Positions 23,772 through 35,215 of a DNA stretch of 64,000 bases are shown in pieces (the first letter of the stretch is position 1; each line of letters opens with the position of its first letter). The notes under the pieces are model-generated. The model was given only the letters and a program-made list of their open reading frames with translations. It had not been told where the DNA came from and made no database searches. Origin of the DNA: Panaeolus papilionaceus (taxonomy: Eukaryota > Basidiomycota > Agaricomycetes > Agaricales). The stretch covers positions 124,001 through 188,000 of the forward strand of contig JADNRZ010000019.1 of the NCBI GenBank assembly GCA_015501605.1, read 5' to 3'. The position numbers and the translations under genes are program-made.

Positions 23772-25925
23772 ATGTCTCATACAACTTTCCATCCAGACTT
23801 GCTACTTTCCTCCCGAAATTCAAATGGTAAGCAAATGTATGCCCCTACAAGAAATGTTCCTCACACATTTTCAGCTCCAATAGGACCTTTTGATGGGCTT
23901 GTGGCCGCTCATGTTGCGCACCACGAGAATGACCAGCTTATCTGCACAACCCCCAACCAACATTACATCCCATGCCCGCCGACAACCTCCATTCACAGCC
24001 CCCGCATTCGTGCAGACTTTCGTTATGGAATCCACGACTACACCCTCTTTCCCCAACCATACGTGCAGTTCTACTCGCATCTTGGTGCTATTCCACGGAA
24101 GCCCAGTAACAACGATCCTCTCGCCATCATGTGGTGGGACCCTGCACCAGACGATTTTGTCACGTCCACTGGTGGAGTGCTCCTGGGCACAGGTGCTTTG
24201 ATCCACCAGAAGTTCAAAGTTTTTGAAGAGATGAATTGCACATTACACGCCAGGGTCGCTCAATATCGTGAATCCACAAATCCCGTCCCCCCTCAACATG
24301 CACTCGACCTCATTGCAACCTGCGCAACTGCTCTTTCCGATGCTGTTATTCGTCTCGGCACTCTCAAGACATCCTACACACAAATGCGTTTCACTGTGAC
24401 GGAGCTCCAGCGGTACTACCTGGAGTTGATTGCCCTGTTGGACTACATGCAAATATACCAACCTAGAATGCGAGGGATCCATCCTGCGGGGACAACTGTC
24501 GATGACCGAGTTGGTGTCTTCACGCTCAACGAAAAAATCGTGCAGGAGTTTCAGAGGGCAGGGTTACCTGTATGGTTTGTCCGTCCATGGACTGGTCAAC
24601 CATTCTCCAACAACATACTTCGGGTGGTCGACGCCATTCCATCGGACGCCAGGATGGAAGACCATGATCCCCCGTTTCCGCCTGTTTATACTGGACTTTT
24701 GGGTGGCCGTGAGGTCGTTGATGCTATACACCAGTTCTCTCGCAATTGGTTCACATTCAAGGACCCGTTCTTGGGTAGACGACTGCGAAGCGATGCTTCA
24801 GGCAAGTTTTGTGTTTCTATATCGTTCTCTTTGTATTAAATTTGATATAGATTCAACCATGGCAGCTTCTTCAAGTTTGAACCCAAGCTCAATCCGCGTC
24901 CCATCAAAAAAATCGGTGCCATCAAAGCAGCGTACATCTTCAATATTTTTGAGGGCTCCTACTAATTGGTATGTGCTACAGAAAAACCAAAGGCCCGGGA
25001 TGGACGAAACAAGTTCATGCCTCTGGAGGGCCCATTCGCTCCATTCCCAATACCCACATGGGCCGAAGGTCTCATCGCCGTCGATGTGTCTTACCAAAAT
25101 CTCATTGAGGCTTCCAAAAGCGAGCCCCACTTTGGTCACTACGTGTTTCCCGACCCTGGGGTATTTACATCGGCAACCAGCGATGAGAAGAGGGTCAAGC
25201 TTCTTAGAACTTGGCTCCTTTCTCGTGACGCCTGGATGTCATGTCTGGTATCTCAGGATTCCTTGGCTCTCTCAGCACAAGCGTGGCGTGATTTTCTCTT
25301 CCTGGATCTGTCTTCCCCCCCAGAAGTAACCAACACCAGAAAATCTGCCCGTCTGCAAGCAGCACTTGCGAAGCTCACACCGCAAACACTGGAGGCATTT
25401 CACATTGAGCCTCAATACGCTACTGGTCAACCAAGCGTATGGAACAATCACCAGTACAATGCCGACGAACTTCCGCCCCATAATGTCGTGCGAGAAATTC
25501 TATGGGAGCTGTACGAGCTCAATTTCACCTACGAGCTGATCTGCTTGGATCGACGCGCATGCATCAACCTTGGCTCTGATGACACTTCACTGTATGAGAG
25601 GGAGCTCATCATCCAAAAGTGCTTCCCCTTTCTGGCCTATAAGATGCCAACACAGCCTATGCCGACCACCAATCGGGGACTTGCCTCTGATAACCCATCA
25701 GAACGACTGACGCATGTTCTTCAACTTGCCAAACTGATGAGCTCGTGGCGTGGAGAAAAGCCTGCTATTTTTGAACTCTACAAACGCCGATCTCAAGATA
25801 GCATTTCACGCCAGGAAGCGTCGGATCTGGAGCGCAGTGTTGCGCAGTTTTACTGTCAAACATTTTACAACTACTTCGGACGTGCCGCACAAGTTCCTCA
25901 TCGTCTCTACTATCATACTTTATAA
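23772..25925 (+). pseudogene. CACTA-associated companion protein of unknown function, one nonsense codon
   Basis: Two main exons, 23772-24805 and 24851-25925, join in phase to a 702-residue reading. A further 48-base in-frame intron is possible at 23828-23875 (GTAAGC to TTTCAG). Visible landmarks are FYSHLGAIPRKP, IMWWDPAPDDFV, RRLRSDASGKF joining FNHGSFFKFEPKLNPRP, and FMPLEGPFAPFP. Proteins with the MWWDPxPDDFV signature are, to my recollection, widespread in mushroom genomes near tnp2 elements, but I know no assigned function. In-frame TAA at 24963-24965 breaks an otherwise continuous frame (EGSY, stop, LVCATEKPKARDG). The exon junction uses a weak GTTTTG donor. Confidence 0.65.
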
Positions 25926-26076
25926 CTCATAATTTTCTGTAAGTAATTCTCATTTGTACATGAACACTACACTAACGTCTGCAATGCCTCTTAATAGAGA
26001 TATTCACAGTTGCTGAAATATGCATCTTAATTTGAACATCAGTGTCGTTCTTGAGATAGAATAATGTAAGTAATAT

Positions 26077-26989
26077 TCACAAGTCTGGAGTTGTAACACA
26101 GGAACGACTAACCTCGCTGCCACAGTTATCACATTTTCTGGCTGCCTTGCGTTTCCTTCCTCTTTTTTGGTTCTTGGCATCTTCAATCTTCTCATCCCCA
26201 CCCAACTTGACCTCCCGTGCCACGTCGACGACACCATTCCTCATCACAAGCCTCGGCGTGGCCTGTCCAACCTCCCCACCATCTGTATCTGCTCCTGCTT
26301 GGCTTGTTGCCTTGTATTCATCGCCTCCCTCATCCTGTTGTTTCTCCGCCACTGGCTGTGCTGACTCTGCTTGCGTCTTGATCCACTGGCGTCCCCCTCG
26401 CCTCGCTATTAATGCTATGTAGCGGGTGAGTAAGACATCTAATCGTTGTACAACATGTTTGCTCACCTTTCCACTCAGGGTCTGGGATATATGTTCCTGT
26501 CGATGTATCTGAATATTCGCTGTCTTCTTTAGTTCTGCTTCGCACATCCTCGTCTTCAGAACCAAAAGGGCTTGCATCCTCGTCAAGACTGGTACTGGTT
26601 GTCTCATTGGAAATGGAGTCAGTGCAAGAGTTGTGATCAGAGTTTGAGCTGCCGGGGTCGGTTTCGGTGTCATGCACCACATTTCGACCTTTGGCCTCAT
26701 CCTCTGACCCCTCCTGACTGTCTTCAATGGTGGTCCATGAGTCTGCAGACAGAGCAGAACAACCTTAGTCAACGACGTAAACAAGGAAGTTCATAAACCT
26801 ACCGTATTTGGTAAGTACCCGTTTTTTTGGTTTATATTTCATGTTGGAATATCGTTCGGGTTCGCGATGATAACAAAGCTGATTTTCGCAGACACACGAG
26901 TCGAGTTCAAGTTGAGAAATGTCGGTGAAGCGGGCAAAGGGTGAAGATGGTGAAAGAGATGGTGAACGGTAAGTCTCGGGGCTAGTCAT
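26077..26989 (-). CDS. Hypothetical acidic protein inside the CACTA element
   Basis: Exons 26989-26803, 26742-26467 and 26414-26077 join in frame to 266 residues. The N-terminus is MTSPETYRSPSLSPSSP. The middle is very acidic and Ser/Asp-rich (DEDASPFGSEDEDVRSR). The C-terminal part is basic (GRKRKAARK), followed by CDNC. A further 3' exon is possible because GTTAGT follows CDNCGSE. It is divergent from the gene at 27363. The family is unknown; the basic stretch plus the Cys pair would suit a nuclear or DNA-binding role, but that is a guess. Confidence 0.5.
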
Positions 26990-27362
26990 ACATTCAACTA
27001 TGGACTCACATCTTTTTAAGTGGACTTCCGGCTTTTTCGAGTTCGTCTCAACTGTCTTGAGTACTTTCTAGACGAATCCATGTCACCGGAAAGGGCTGAG
27101 CATGATGACTGGGAGCATCAGGTCAACCCGAATACTCGCTTCAGGAGGTGAGTCGCCGCTTTTCCCACCTTTGTTGTCAGGTTTCCATCTTCCCTGACCT
27201 CTTGTAGTGGCGTGCCAACGAGCCGAATAAGATGTTTTCCTTCCTGACGTCAATGCTTTTGTCTCGAGAATTTTCGAGAACTTCTTTTGGTGCAGTATAC
27301 TTATATTTTTGTTTCATTCATTCCTCAGTCATTTCACTTACCCTCCCCATCTTTGAACCCCC

Positions 27363-28912
27363 ATGTCCAGAAACAAGGAGCCCGCGAATAACTCGAAATC
27401 CAACAAAGAGAACGCCCAAGCAAAGCAAGCCACTGGTACAACTTCGAAGGAAGCGCCTGCCCCAGCAAAGCAAGCACCAAATCCGACATCCTCACGTCCT
27501 AAACCCCGCCCCAAGAGACCCCAAGCTGCCAGTGCCAATGCACTCGCCAACAGCCCTCTCACTGTGTCGTCGGCAGTTCAACCTCCTGCGATCCCCGCTG
27601 TTGGGGATGCTGCGACTTTGGAAGCTCTTCGAGAGCAAGTCGCTGCTCTCCAGTCTCAAGTCTCTGAGCGCGACGGTATGTGGCTGACCTGTTACGTGGT
27701 ATTCTAGTGACTCACACTCATATGACAGCACAAATCAACCGGCTGCAGAACCTTCAAGCTGCAAGCGCACCTCAAGCTGACGCGAATCTAATTCCCACAC
27801 CTGCCACGCGTCCATATGGTCCTCTGCAGGATGCCATGAGGCTCAACAATGATAAGGACCTTTATAATGACTGCCAGGTAAGTGGTTTTTTGTTGAAATA
27901 AAATATCATTGATATTGACGAGAATCCCTTTCAGGCTGTTGTACGAGACACACTCAAGCAACAATACGAAGCCTACAAGGCGGGTTGGCGTCAACAAGAG
28001 CCCACTTTCCTTCACGAAGTCCGGACCTTGGTAAGTGGTCTCAAATTATCTTTATTGACTTATCTACTTATACATCTACATTAGGCTGAACAGCGCATGC
28101 CCTATCTCAAGAGGTACAAGGCAGGATGGGCAACCTACGAAATCATGAAGAGCATCATTAAGAATGGGCGTCAATATCGGAACCTGCAGGAGCTGAAGAG
28201 GAACCCCGGCCTCCGTGCTGAAAAAGAGGCCAAAAAGGCGGCGGCGAAAGTGGCCAAGGCTGCTCAGGCGAAGGCAGGTGGAAACAAGGATGGAGAGAAG
28301 GGGGGGAATGGTGCTAAGGCAAAGGCAGGTGGAAAAGGGAACAGAGAGAAATGCAGAGTCGATGATGGTCATAATGATGATGGAGATAGTGAATCAGATG
28401 ACTCCTCATCTGATTTGTCTTCGGATGAGGGTAGCGAATCTGGCGAGGACTCTAAGAGTGCCGATGAGGATGGGAATGGAGATGATGAAGAGGAGAGGGA
28501 GGATGATGATGGAGACCAGGATGTCGAAGAAGACGAGGCTGAGGAAGACACTGCCATGGAGCAGGACAATGGTGGTGACAACGAAGGCGAGGATGAGGCA
28601 GCTGGCGACAACAAAGGCGAAGGTGAGGGTGCTGACGACGAGCATGTTGAAGGCGAGGGTGTCGGCAACGAGGCAGGTGAAGGCAAGGGCGGCGACAAGC
28701 AAAGCAATGACGACGCTGATGCAGCAGATGAAGACAACGGCGCGAATAAAGCCACACGCAAGGGAAAGAGCACAGGCAAGGGTGAGAGTAGGGGCAAGGG
28801 TAGAGGCAAGGACAAGAGTGGTGAAGTTGGAGTTGATCGTGCAGGGGACAAGAGGAAGAGATTGGATCGTAAGCAGGCGGGGAGTAACAAGCGGGCGAGG
28901 CACGAGAAATGA
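27363..28912 (+). CDS. Hypothetical coiled-coil and low-complexity protein inside the CACTA element
   Basis: Exons 27363-27675, 27729-27877, 27935-28030 and 28085-28912 join in phase to 461 residues. The N-terminus is Lys/Ala/Pro-rich. A heptad-like segment, LEALREQVAALQSQVSERD, is followed by a conserved-looking middle (RDTLKQQYEAYKAGWRQQ, RMPYLKRYKAGWATYEIMK). The last 200 residues are Lys/Ala- then Asp/Glu/Gly-rich and end in a basic tail. The reverse strand of the repetitive part gives long false frames. Within a CACTA element it could play the part of an accessory DNA-binding protein like plant TnpA; no sequence evidence beyond position and composition supports this. Confidence 0.6.
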
Positions 28913-29390
28913 GGGCTTTTGGTATTTTTGTGTCGGAAATCACAGTCGGCGATGTTACATTTTTTGAACCTAAATAGTGTTTTTTTATTTATTTTCCACC
29001 CATAGATCTCTTGCCACACCTCAATATTATTGAATCTTAATGTCATTTTTTTCGCTTCTGTACCCTAATTGAACAAAAGTCATTTTTTCCGACTCTTAAA
29101 AATTCCTCCCTTAAAGGTCGCGAAATGAAAATTCTGCGAAAAGATAATTGACTCTAAAATTCACTTTTATTGTCCATGGTGGGTTTATTGACCTCAATAT
29201 CGCCTCCATTATTGACTTTTGACGAAGGGAAAACCTGATTTTTTGTTCATTATTTCCTATGTTTACAGAAGGTTTTCTGCGGCATGGCATGCCCCTCCAA
29301 TCGCGGAAAAAATGCCTTTTACAGGCAAAAAACTTATATTTTAAAGCTATTTTTAAGGTCAATTTTCTTGACTTGTATGGTCTCACAGTG
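28913..29390. repeat. Right terminal region of the CACTA element
   Basis: A/T-rich non-coding end with repeated CTCTTAAAA, CCCTTAAAGG and GTCATTTTTT-like words, ending in the inverted terminus 29351-29390. The left end (18553-18880) has similar CTTTTAAAG words. These look like subterminal repeats. Confidence 0.6.
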
Positions 29391-30394
29391 GCCTGTATTT
29401 GCACTGCACTGGTCCTCACTTCAACCTTCCTTGTGCGTCCACCAACAGGATCGCCCTCTTCATATCTGGTTTTCTGTAGTTGCACTGGACTGGTCCTCAC
29501 TCCTCACGCCGTCGGCTGGACGACAAAGGCAGGATCACTTAACCAGTGAGTGCCTGTCTTTTCTACAGCATTTAGGTCCCTCATGTCGTTGTCTCTCTCG
29601 TTCGTGATTATGATTTGTGAATATTTGAACATCTATCGTTCTCCGCAATTTATTTGCTGGGGTTGTAGAGCTGTATCACCGCAGGGATGAGTGACTTGTT
29701 CGCTTGTGTTGTCATATCATCATATCAAATCATAACGGTTAGTTCGTTTCACTGTCCTTATCGTTCTATGGCTGAAATTCACCATTTTTTAGACGTATTA
29801 CCTCCTCTTCCCCAAATCCCGTCCTTTCTCGTCATGTCTTGTTATTTGCCATTGCCGCCTCACCTCGTCCAACGCACCTTTATGACCGTCTCCCACCCCG
29901 CTCTTCCCTTACGACATGCTTTCTCCTCATCATAACTAGCACTACCGACCATATCCTTCAGACTCAGACGCAATCTAAGTTTCCTCAATGAGATCGTCTC
30001 GCCGGACAGACTTGTTGGGGATTCATGTATGGGCGCGCCTGCAGTGACGAAAAATGAAATGGCGAGTAAAGCGTATGGTTCATTTGTTGTCTGGGTGAGT
30101 TTTGCATGCACATTTTCTTCTATCCTACTGACGTAGTGCATGTTAGCCCGTTGCAGCGATATGCAAAAATCGACTGCTAATATTTACGTCTGTGTCACTG
30201 CGTCCATTGTGCAGTATCCTTTACTCTTTAAACATGACCTACACCCGCCTGAGTTGTGTTTTGTTAGAATTATGGATCGCGACTCTAGCTCCTTCCAGCG
30301 TCTTTGGGGAATGACGATGCGGGGAGCGAATACGTTCGGCACATCCGCACGCGCTACGGATGGGTGGTGGAACATGATTCACTTCATCGTGCAG
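29391..30394. other. Continuation of duplicated block A beyond the CACTA insertion
   Basis: Collinear with 59913-60805. Just after the insertion a short segment is tandemly repeated: TTGCACTG(C/G)ACTGGTCC occurs near 29400 and again near 29476, with GGATCGCCCTCTTCATA between. An open stretch near 29960-30095 (NEIVSPDRLVG to SFVVWVS) resembles 60380-60515 but has no recognisable family. Confidence 0.5.
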
Positions 30395-30490
30395 TAGGGA
30401 TGTTGGTACAGCTTGGAGTTTGGCTAAGCAGAGTGAAGCCTCATTCGCCAGGGATCATGATGGCGCTACTCATGCCGATGGATTAATATC
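30395..30490 (+). pseudogene. Thiolase fragment (SLAK...FAKD exon)
   Basis: One frame reads RDVGTAWSLAKQSEASFARD and then GATHADGL. This fits the thiolase stretch GIRxGTTxESLAKLKPAFAKDGTTHAGN. It has copies at 48590-48700 and 60805-60900 and a worse one at 32490-32580. The next 400 bases are pyrimidine-rich, and no GNASQ exon follows directly. Confidence 0.6.
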
Positions 30491-31019
30491 CGGTCTTCTT
30501 TTTTCTTCGCTCTATGCTATTCTTTTTTCACGCGCTATTCTCTACTCCGTGGTATATTCATCATCAACGTGTCCTGTTCTTAACCCTCTTACTCCTTTTC
30601 TTTCCTTTCTTGCGCTTCTGTCCACAATCGTCCTTATTCCGCTCTTGACCCCCCTCTTTCCATACACTTCCCGCTCTGTCCACATCAGACAGTCGGCTCC
30701 CAAATCATGCTTCCTTGACACCCTCTTCGTTTCTCCATTTGTGTCCTCATCTGCCTCGTCATACGTGAGTTCACTTGTAAACCCATTCCTCACGTATTCT
30801 GTTTCCGTATCGTAGGCATATCATTTTATTCCTCCTTTGCTTCGTGTTTTCTTTCACATTCTTGTCCTTATTTTTTTGTCGTCGCTCTCAGTTGAGTTGT
30901 GGATATGACCAATTGAAATTGGATATGTTCCGCAATTTACCTGCGGGGATTGTCATATCCATCATCACTGTGGATGCCTGAAGTGTTCCTCTCGTCTTCG
31001 TGTCATCTATTACACCATC
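30491..31019. other. Pyrimidine-rich spacer
   Basis: C/T-rich sequence collinear with 48700-49058 and 60905-61355. No gene is seen. Confidence 0.5.
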
Positions 31020-31680
31020 TAGCCAAACAGTTACTTTGTTGCAGTAGGAAGCAGAGTATACGCCAGTATGGTGGTGGAATGGGAGGAGCGTGAATCGTGT
31101 GGCTGATTGAGCTGGGTGAGTTACATTGCTAACTTTCTTTAATTCTACTGATAGTGTGCATGGCTGACCGTCCCCAGTGATATTAAAACTCGCTCGTCCA
31201 ACCTGTCCACCCAATGTTTAAATTCACGAGTAATTGGCCTCTCGACATGACGTAAACCCATCTGAGTTGTCCATCCAAGCTGCTAGAATCATGGCTCGCC
31301 ATTCCAATGGGAATTGCGAATAGTGATTTGGTACTGGAAACGGAAGCGAAGGACAGTATGTGGGTGCCGCTCCCTTCAACGTCGTCATCGTCGAAAGTGA
31401 AGTGAAGTGAATATCGTCGGTGTATCCGGGCGCGACGATCCATAGAACGCTAGCGCTTCGTATGATTCTGCTCTTGACCTTATCTTCAACTCCCAACCTT
31501 GCCCACAATGCAACACTCTCATCCAGAGAACCCTCCTCAACTCAATCTGCGACAATCTTCGCGGTCTCCACAATTCCACCTCATACTCCCATGCTGGCCC
31601 TGTCATACTTTACATCCCAGCTCCGTCTCTGGCCAAGCTGGAGCCTGCGTTCGCGAAGGTTCGTATTAATGCTGGTGAGT
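31020..31680 (+). pseudogene. Relic family with a thiolase-like end (LAKLEPAFAK)
   Basis: Collinear with 50200-50840 and 61385-62065. The last part reads PSLAKLEPAFAKVRINAGE, matching thiolase SLAKLKPAFAKDG. The upstream part (a LARHSNGN-type block, STPNLAHNATLSS) is shared by all copies and by 15660-15760, but I cannot name it. Stops break every frame. Confidence 0.5.
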
Positions 31681-32017
31681 CAGGACTTCCCTCTCTTTTT
31701 TTCTTCGTCGCTCTTGTAACCCGCCTCTGTTCACTCTTCTCTGTTGCTAAACTGAACTGTCTTTACTCTCGTTCTTTTCGTAATCGCCTACCTCTCTCAA
31801 ACAAATCTCTGACCTTATCATCTCACCCGCAATCGCACCTCCTCGCGCGTTATATCCCTTATAACCCATTCCACCGTGTCCTTCGTTGCTTTATAGTCAC
31901 CTTCTCATATCGCTCCCTCTATCCCCGATGGCATACGGGAGGAAAGGTCTGTGCGATGAGCATATGTATGGTATGACTACTGTTTTTGTTAGCGGGAATT
32001 AGGATTACGATTTTGGT
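31681..32017 (+). pseudogene. Thiolase 3'-end remnant
   Basis: At 31953-32002 a frame reads CDEHMYGMTTVFVSGN then stop. The better copy at 51088-51167 reads VFETSICIA, then TGMTTVFVSGN and stop, which matches the thiolase C-terminus VTSMCIGxGMGMAAVFVxE. The preceding pyrimidine-rich 250 bases are nearly identical to 62075-62330. Confidence 0.5.
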
Positions 32018-32293
32018 GTGGCAGTGGGAAAGCCGGGCGAGGAGCATTGTAGCTCAAAACTGATGATTGTGAAGCTTGCTGGCGGGACGCAGTGGATACC
32101 CATTTACTCACTCACTCGAACAACTGACATCTCGATGGCGTTGGAATACATGAATTCGAATACATCATGTAGAATAGAATTGAAAATAAAATACGATCAT
32201 GTAAATGTGTTTTATTCCCAAATTAGGTTTGAGAATGGCAATTCCCGGACAAGACTTGTAGTTCGGTCTCGGAATTCAACCAAGTTCGTTTAA
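32018..32293 (+). other. Open frame of 91 codons conserved in three repeat copies, function unknown
   Basis: Starts in the 3' flank of the thiolase remnant and reads AVGKPGEEHCSSKLMIVKLA, then GGTQWIPIYSLTRTTDIS. The copy at 62416-62844 is almost identical and extends to 142 codons. A third copy near 51180-51550 is frameshifted. Near-identity is at the DNA level over the whole neighbourhood, so the open frame may simply reflect recent copying. No family is recognised. Confidence 0.3.
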
Positions 32294-32419
32294 TTGGAGA
32301 TGGAGATGGACACGCACACATTTACAAATGTTCAAACGGGTATCCCAAGGGTATAAGGTAGTTATTCCGATGGCCACTGGTCCTCACTGCTCGTGCTGAA
32401 GTCTCAGACGAGGGGAGTG

Positions 32420-32600
32420 ATTATGGGGAGAGAATACGGTCGTGCATCCGCACGCACGACAATGGGCCATAGAACACGATTCCCTCCATCGCGGAGTAGG
32501 GATCGTGGTACATCTGATAGTTTGGCTGAGCAGAATGAAGCCTGGTTTTGCAAAGTATAGTGCTAACTCATGCTGGTGAGTTGATTTTCTATATTCTTTT
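32420..32600 (+). pseudogene. Degraded thiolase exon fragment
   Basis: Around 32495-32580 the sequence resembles the SLAK...FAKD exon copies (TTTGGCTGAGCAGAATGAAG, GTGCTAACTCATGCTGG) with changes. It is followed to about 32990 by a spacer like 48700-49058. This marks the start of another partial repeat unit. Confidence 0.4.
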
Positions 32601-32999
32601 TCGTCTTCGCACTGCACTTTTGCACGCGTTGTTCTCCACTCACTGGTATATTCATCCTCAACATGTCCTGTGATGAACCAGCTTTACTCGCTTCTTTTCC
32701 TTCTGTCCACAACAAGTCTCCCTTCTGCCTTGACCCCATCTTTCCATCTACTTCCGTCTCTCATTCCACGTCACGTCGTCGTCTCCCTCCTCATACTTGA
32801 ATTCACAGTTAAAGTCATTCCTCACGTATCCAGTTTCCATATCATACGTATATCATTTGACCTTCATTCATTTCGTGTTTCTTTCGCCTTTCTTGTCCTT
32901 ATTCCTTCGTCGCTCTCAGTCGTGTATATTAGCAATTGAAATTGGATATCTTCTGCAATTTACCTGCTGGGGTCGTCATAGCTGTCATCCTTGTGGCTG

Positions 33000-35200
33000 C
33001 TTGACGCTTTCTTCGCTCAGGCATTCTCTATGAGACCATCATGTCGACCCGCGTGGACGGGGACATATGTTAGAGAAGCAGTGAAGGGGCTTGTGGCTAG
33101 TTTGGCGGTTCTCCGGTGGCATGAGGAGAGCGGGGAGTTTAGAAGTTGAGAGTGTTGGAGCGCAATATTAATGTCTGGAAATTGGGTTTTCACCAGTGGC
33201 TCGTCGTCCTGAAGGAGCGTAACGATGGATGCAAGCCACAGGTCTTTCTCTTCCCAAACCTACGTTCCAACCTCAATGTTGTCTCCGCTTTCTATACCCT
33301 GCCACCTCATCGTCAACGACTAAAGTTTAGACACTTCATCTCATTGTTTCTCTGCTACTCCGACGGAACCGAATACATCCTCAACCAGACCCCATCATCT
33401 TCCGATGACCACTACATCGTGCTCCTCGTCCCTATACCACAACCCTCAGCTCTCTGCGTCTCATGACCTCACACATCGCTGCCTTCCCACCCATTCTGTT
33501 CATAAAAAACCGACAATCCCGACGAGATACCGTTTCATCATTGATGCGACTTTCAATGTTCCTACCTAAAACATCACAACTCAATTGTTCATTATGGACG
33601 TCTGACTCACCTTGTACGGTGAAAGGATAGCGGGTGCTGAACCCCTAGAGTTGGAATAGAGCGGGACGCAGAAGGGGCGTGTGCTGTCGCGTGAGGAAGC
33701 AGAGGGAGACTCGGTGATCAGGCGACATCGGCCCTCCAGTACTTTTACTCATAAATCAGGCTAGGCTCAGGCGATGAACCTCACTCCTCCTGGAGCACCT
33801 ACCCTAACACTCCACTCTGCTTTTCATGGGCATTCTCTAGCTCTGGGCGTCGTTGATGACGCAGGAAAGATGGTCGTTGGAGGTGGTCGGAGTATTGTGT
33901 GGGGCTGTGCGATGAGTGGGATGTTGTCCCATCTGAACGCGATTGCAGTTGGGTATGGGGGTGGAAAGGATGGAATGCAGGTTGAAGTGGAGGTAGAGAC
34001 CAATAAAAATGATGGATAGAAAGCGGGGTATGAGAAGGCGGTCAGCTGTGGTAGGAGCGATGGATGATTTCAGCGAGATCTTTGTACGTCAGATTCTTTT
34101 ACTATCACTCCCACTTACACTGCTGATATCTGACTGAACTTCAGCATCTTTTTTGTATTTAGATGGAATAACGGCATTTCATTTTCAAATTACACATCCA
34201 TTGGAAAGCTACTCGCAGCCTCTGATTGCGATGGTCGTGTGTTTCCCTTATGATCCAATTGCGCTACATCCTTCCCCTCCCCTCATCGTCGTCATCAACG
34301 CTACCCCTTAGGGTAATGTTTGCGGTGTATGACTCACAGCACAACAGAGTGTAAGCGGTGTGTTTCCGCTATGACTGGCATGATGAGTGGCGATAATCTA
34401 GTGATAGAAAACGAAGATAATAATAGGAATGATGATATATGGCAAAACAAAACAAAAAGCCATGCATACCTAGTAAAAATACGGGTGAGGGACACAGACA
34501 AAGTAACATTAATGAGGAAAGCGATGAGGAAATGTCAGAGAAAAGCCAACAAAACCAATGCGAGTTTTCATCAGGAGCGTGAAGGCCTCGACAGGGGTAG
34601 ACTGTATGTAACAAATGGCCAAGGTCTTGCACGTTGTTTGAATAGATTTGAACATAACACGCCGGGGGTTTAGATGTCGAAACGCGGTTTGTAGGTGATG
34701 TTTCTAGGTTGGCTCATATTTAAAACTAAAATTTATCTTTCATTATGGTTTATATTTTAAATGACGATAACGCCGGCCAGCGGCATAGCCCGCTTGTGAA
34801 CGGCACCCTTCATGGTCAATTCAAACATCGACAAAATGGTAGATCTCATATGGAGGGATCCAAGTAGGAGAATGAGGTCTTCGACTCCAGCAAGAAGGTC
34901 ACACATTAAAAATGAAGAAAGATGGAAAAATAAGGGCATACAGATGACTGGCTGATCAGCGCATTCCGAATACAGCAGGGTCGCTCTCAAACGACATCTC
35001 TCTGACTCTTCGATGTCTTGGGGTCTTCTCCAAGCAGCATTTATAATATGATATACTCTAAAAGTCTTGTAACGGAAGCCAAAGAGGCATGGCAGGGACA
35101 TTCCGACAAAGTAAGTAAGTTCCTGGGGTCCCGAAAGGGTACGTTGGATAGCCTTAGGACATTGATCAATCGAATCATGTGCAAAACATACAGGTTTGCG
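33000..35200. other. Region without recognisable genes
   Basis: A few medium frames occur. An 81-codon plus-strand frame (33774-34019) contains ALGVVDDAGKMVVGGGRSIV, and a 114-codon minus-strand frame lies at 34757-35101. Neither matches a family I know and neither is conserved elsewhere in the window. 34670-34750 is A/T-rich. Confidence 0.4.
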
Positions 35201-35215
35201 GACTCACCGGGATGC

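Larger units (their letters stand above)
18553..29390. mobile_element. CACTA-type (tnp2/Plavaka-like) DNA transposon, 10838 bp
   Basis: Inverted termini lie at 18553-18592 and 29351-29390. They begin CACTATGAGACC and, reversed, CACTGTGAGACC, and share GTCAAGAAAA and TGAC further in. A 3-bp GCC duplication flanks them. CACTR ends and a 3-bp duplication are hallmarks of the CACTA superfamily. Inside are a tnp2-family transposase on the minus strand, a large companion gene on the plus strand, and a divergent pair of unidentified genes. An orthologous empty site exists in the duplicated block near 59910. Two coding genes carry nonsense codons, so this copy is probably not autonomous now. Confidence 0.85.
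10915..32380. repeat. Segmental duplication, copy A (interrupted by the CACTA element)
   Basis: 10915-18552 plus 29391-32380 is collinear with 52985-62760. Shared items in order are module R, a spacer, a GTPase gene, a thiolase-linked relic, a GTPase relic, module R, a thiolase exon, the site taken by the CACTA element, and the downstream relics. The homology resumes exactly across the transposon, so copy A is the duplicated block with a later insertion. Identity varies strongly along the block. Confidence 0.8.

Noticed and set aside
24430..25329. 299-codon plus-strand frame overlapping the CACTA companion gene
   Set aside because: It is out of phase with the protein-like frame that carries the MWWDP and FKFEPKLNPRP landmarks, and its product looks random.
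28369..29046. 225-codon minus-strand frame (and two similar ones) opposite the gene at 27363-28912
   Set aside because: They mirror the low-complexity Asp/Glu/Gly/Lys coding repeat on the plus strand; the Ser/Pro/Leu-rich products are compositional shadows.
33774..34019. 81-codon frame with ALGVVDDAGKMVVGGG as an enzyme fragment
   Set aside because: Looks protein-like but matches no family I can name with confidence, and has no copy elsewhere in the window.
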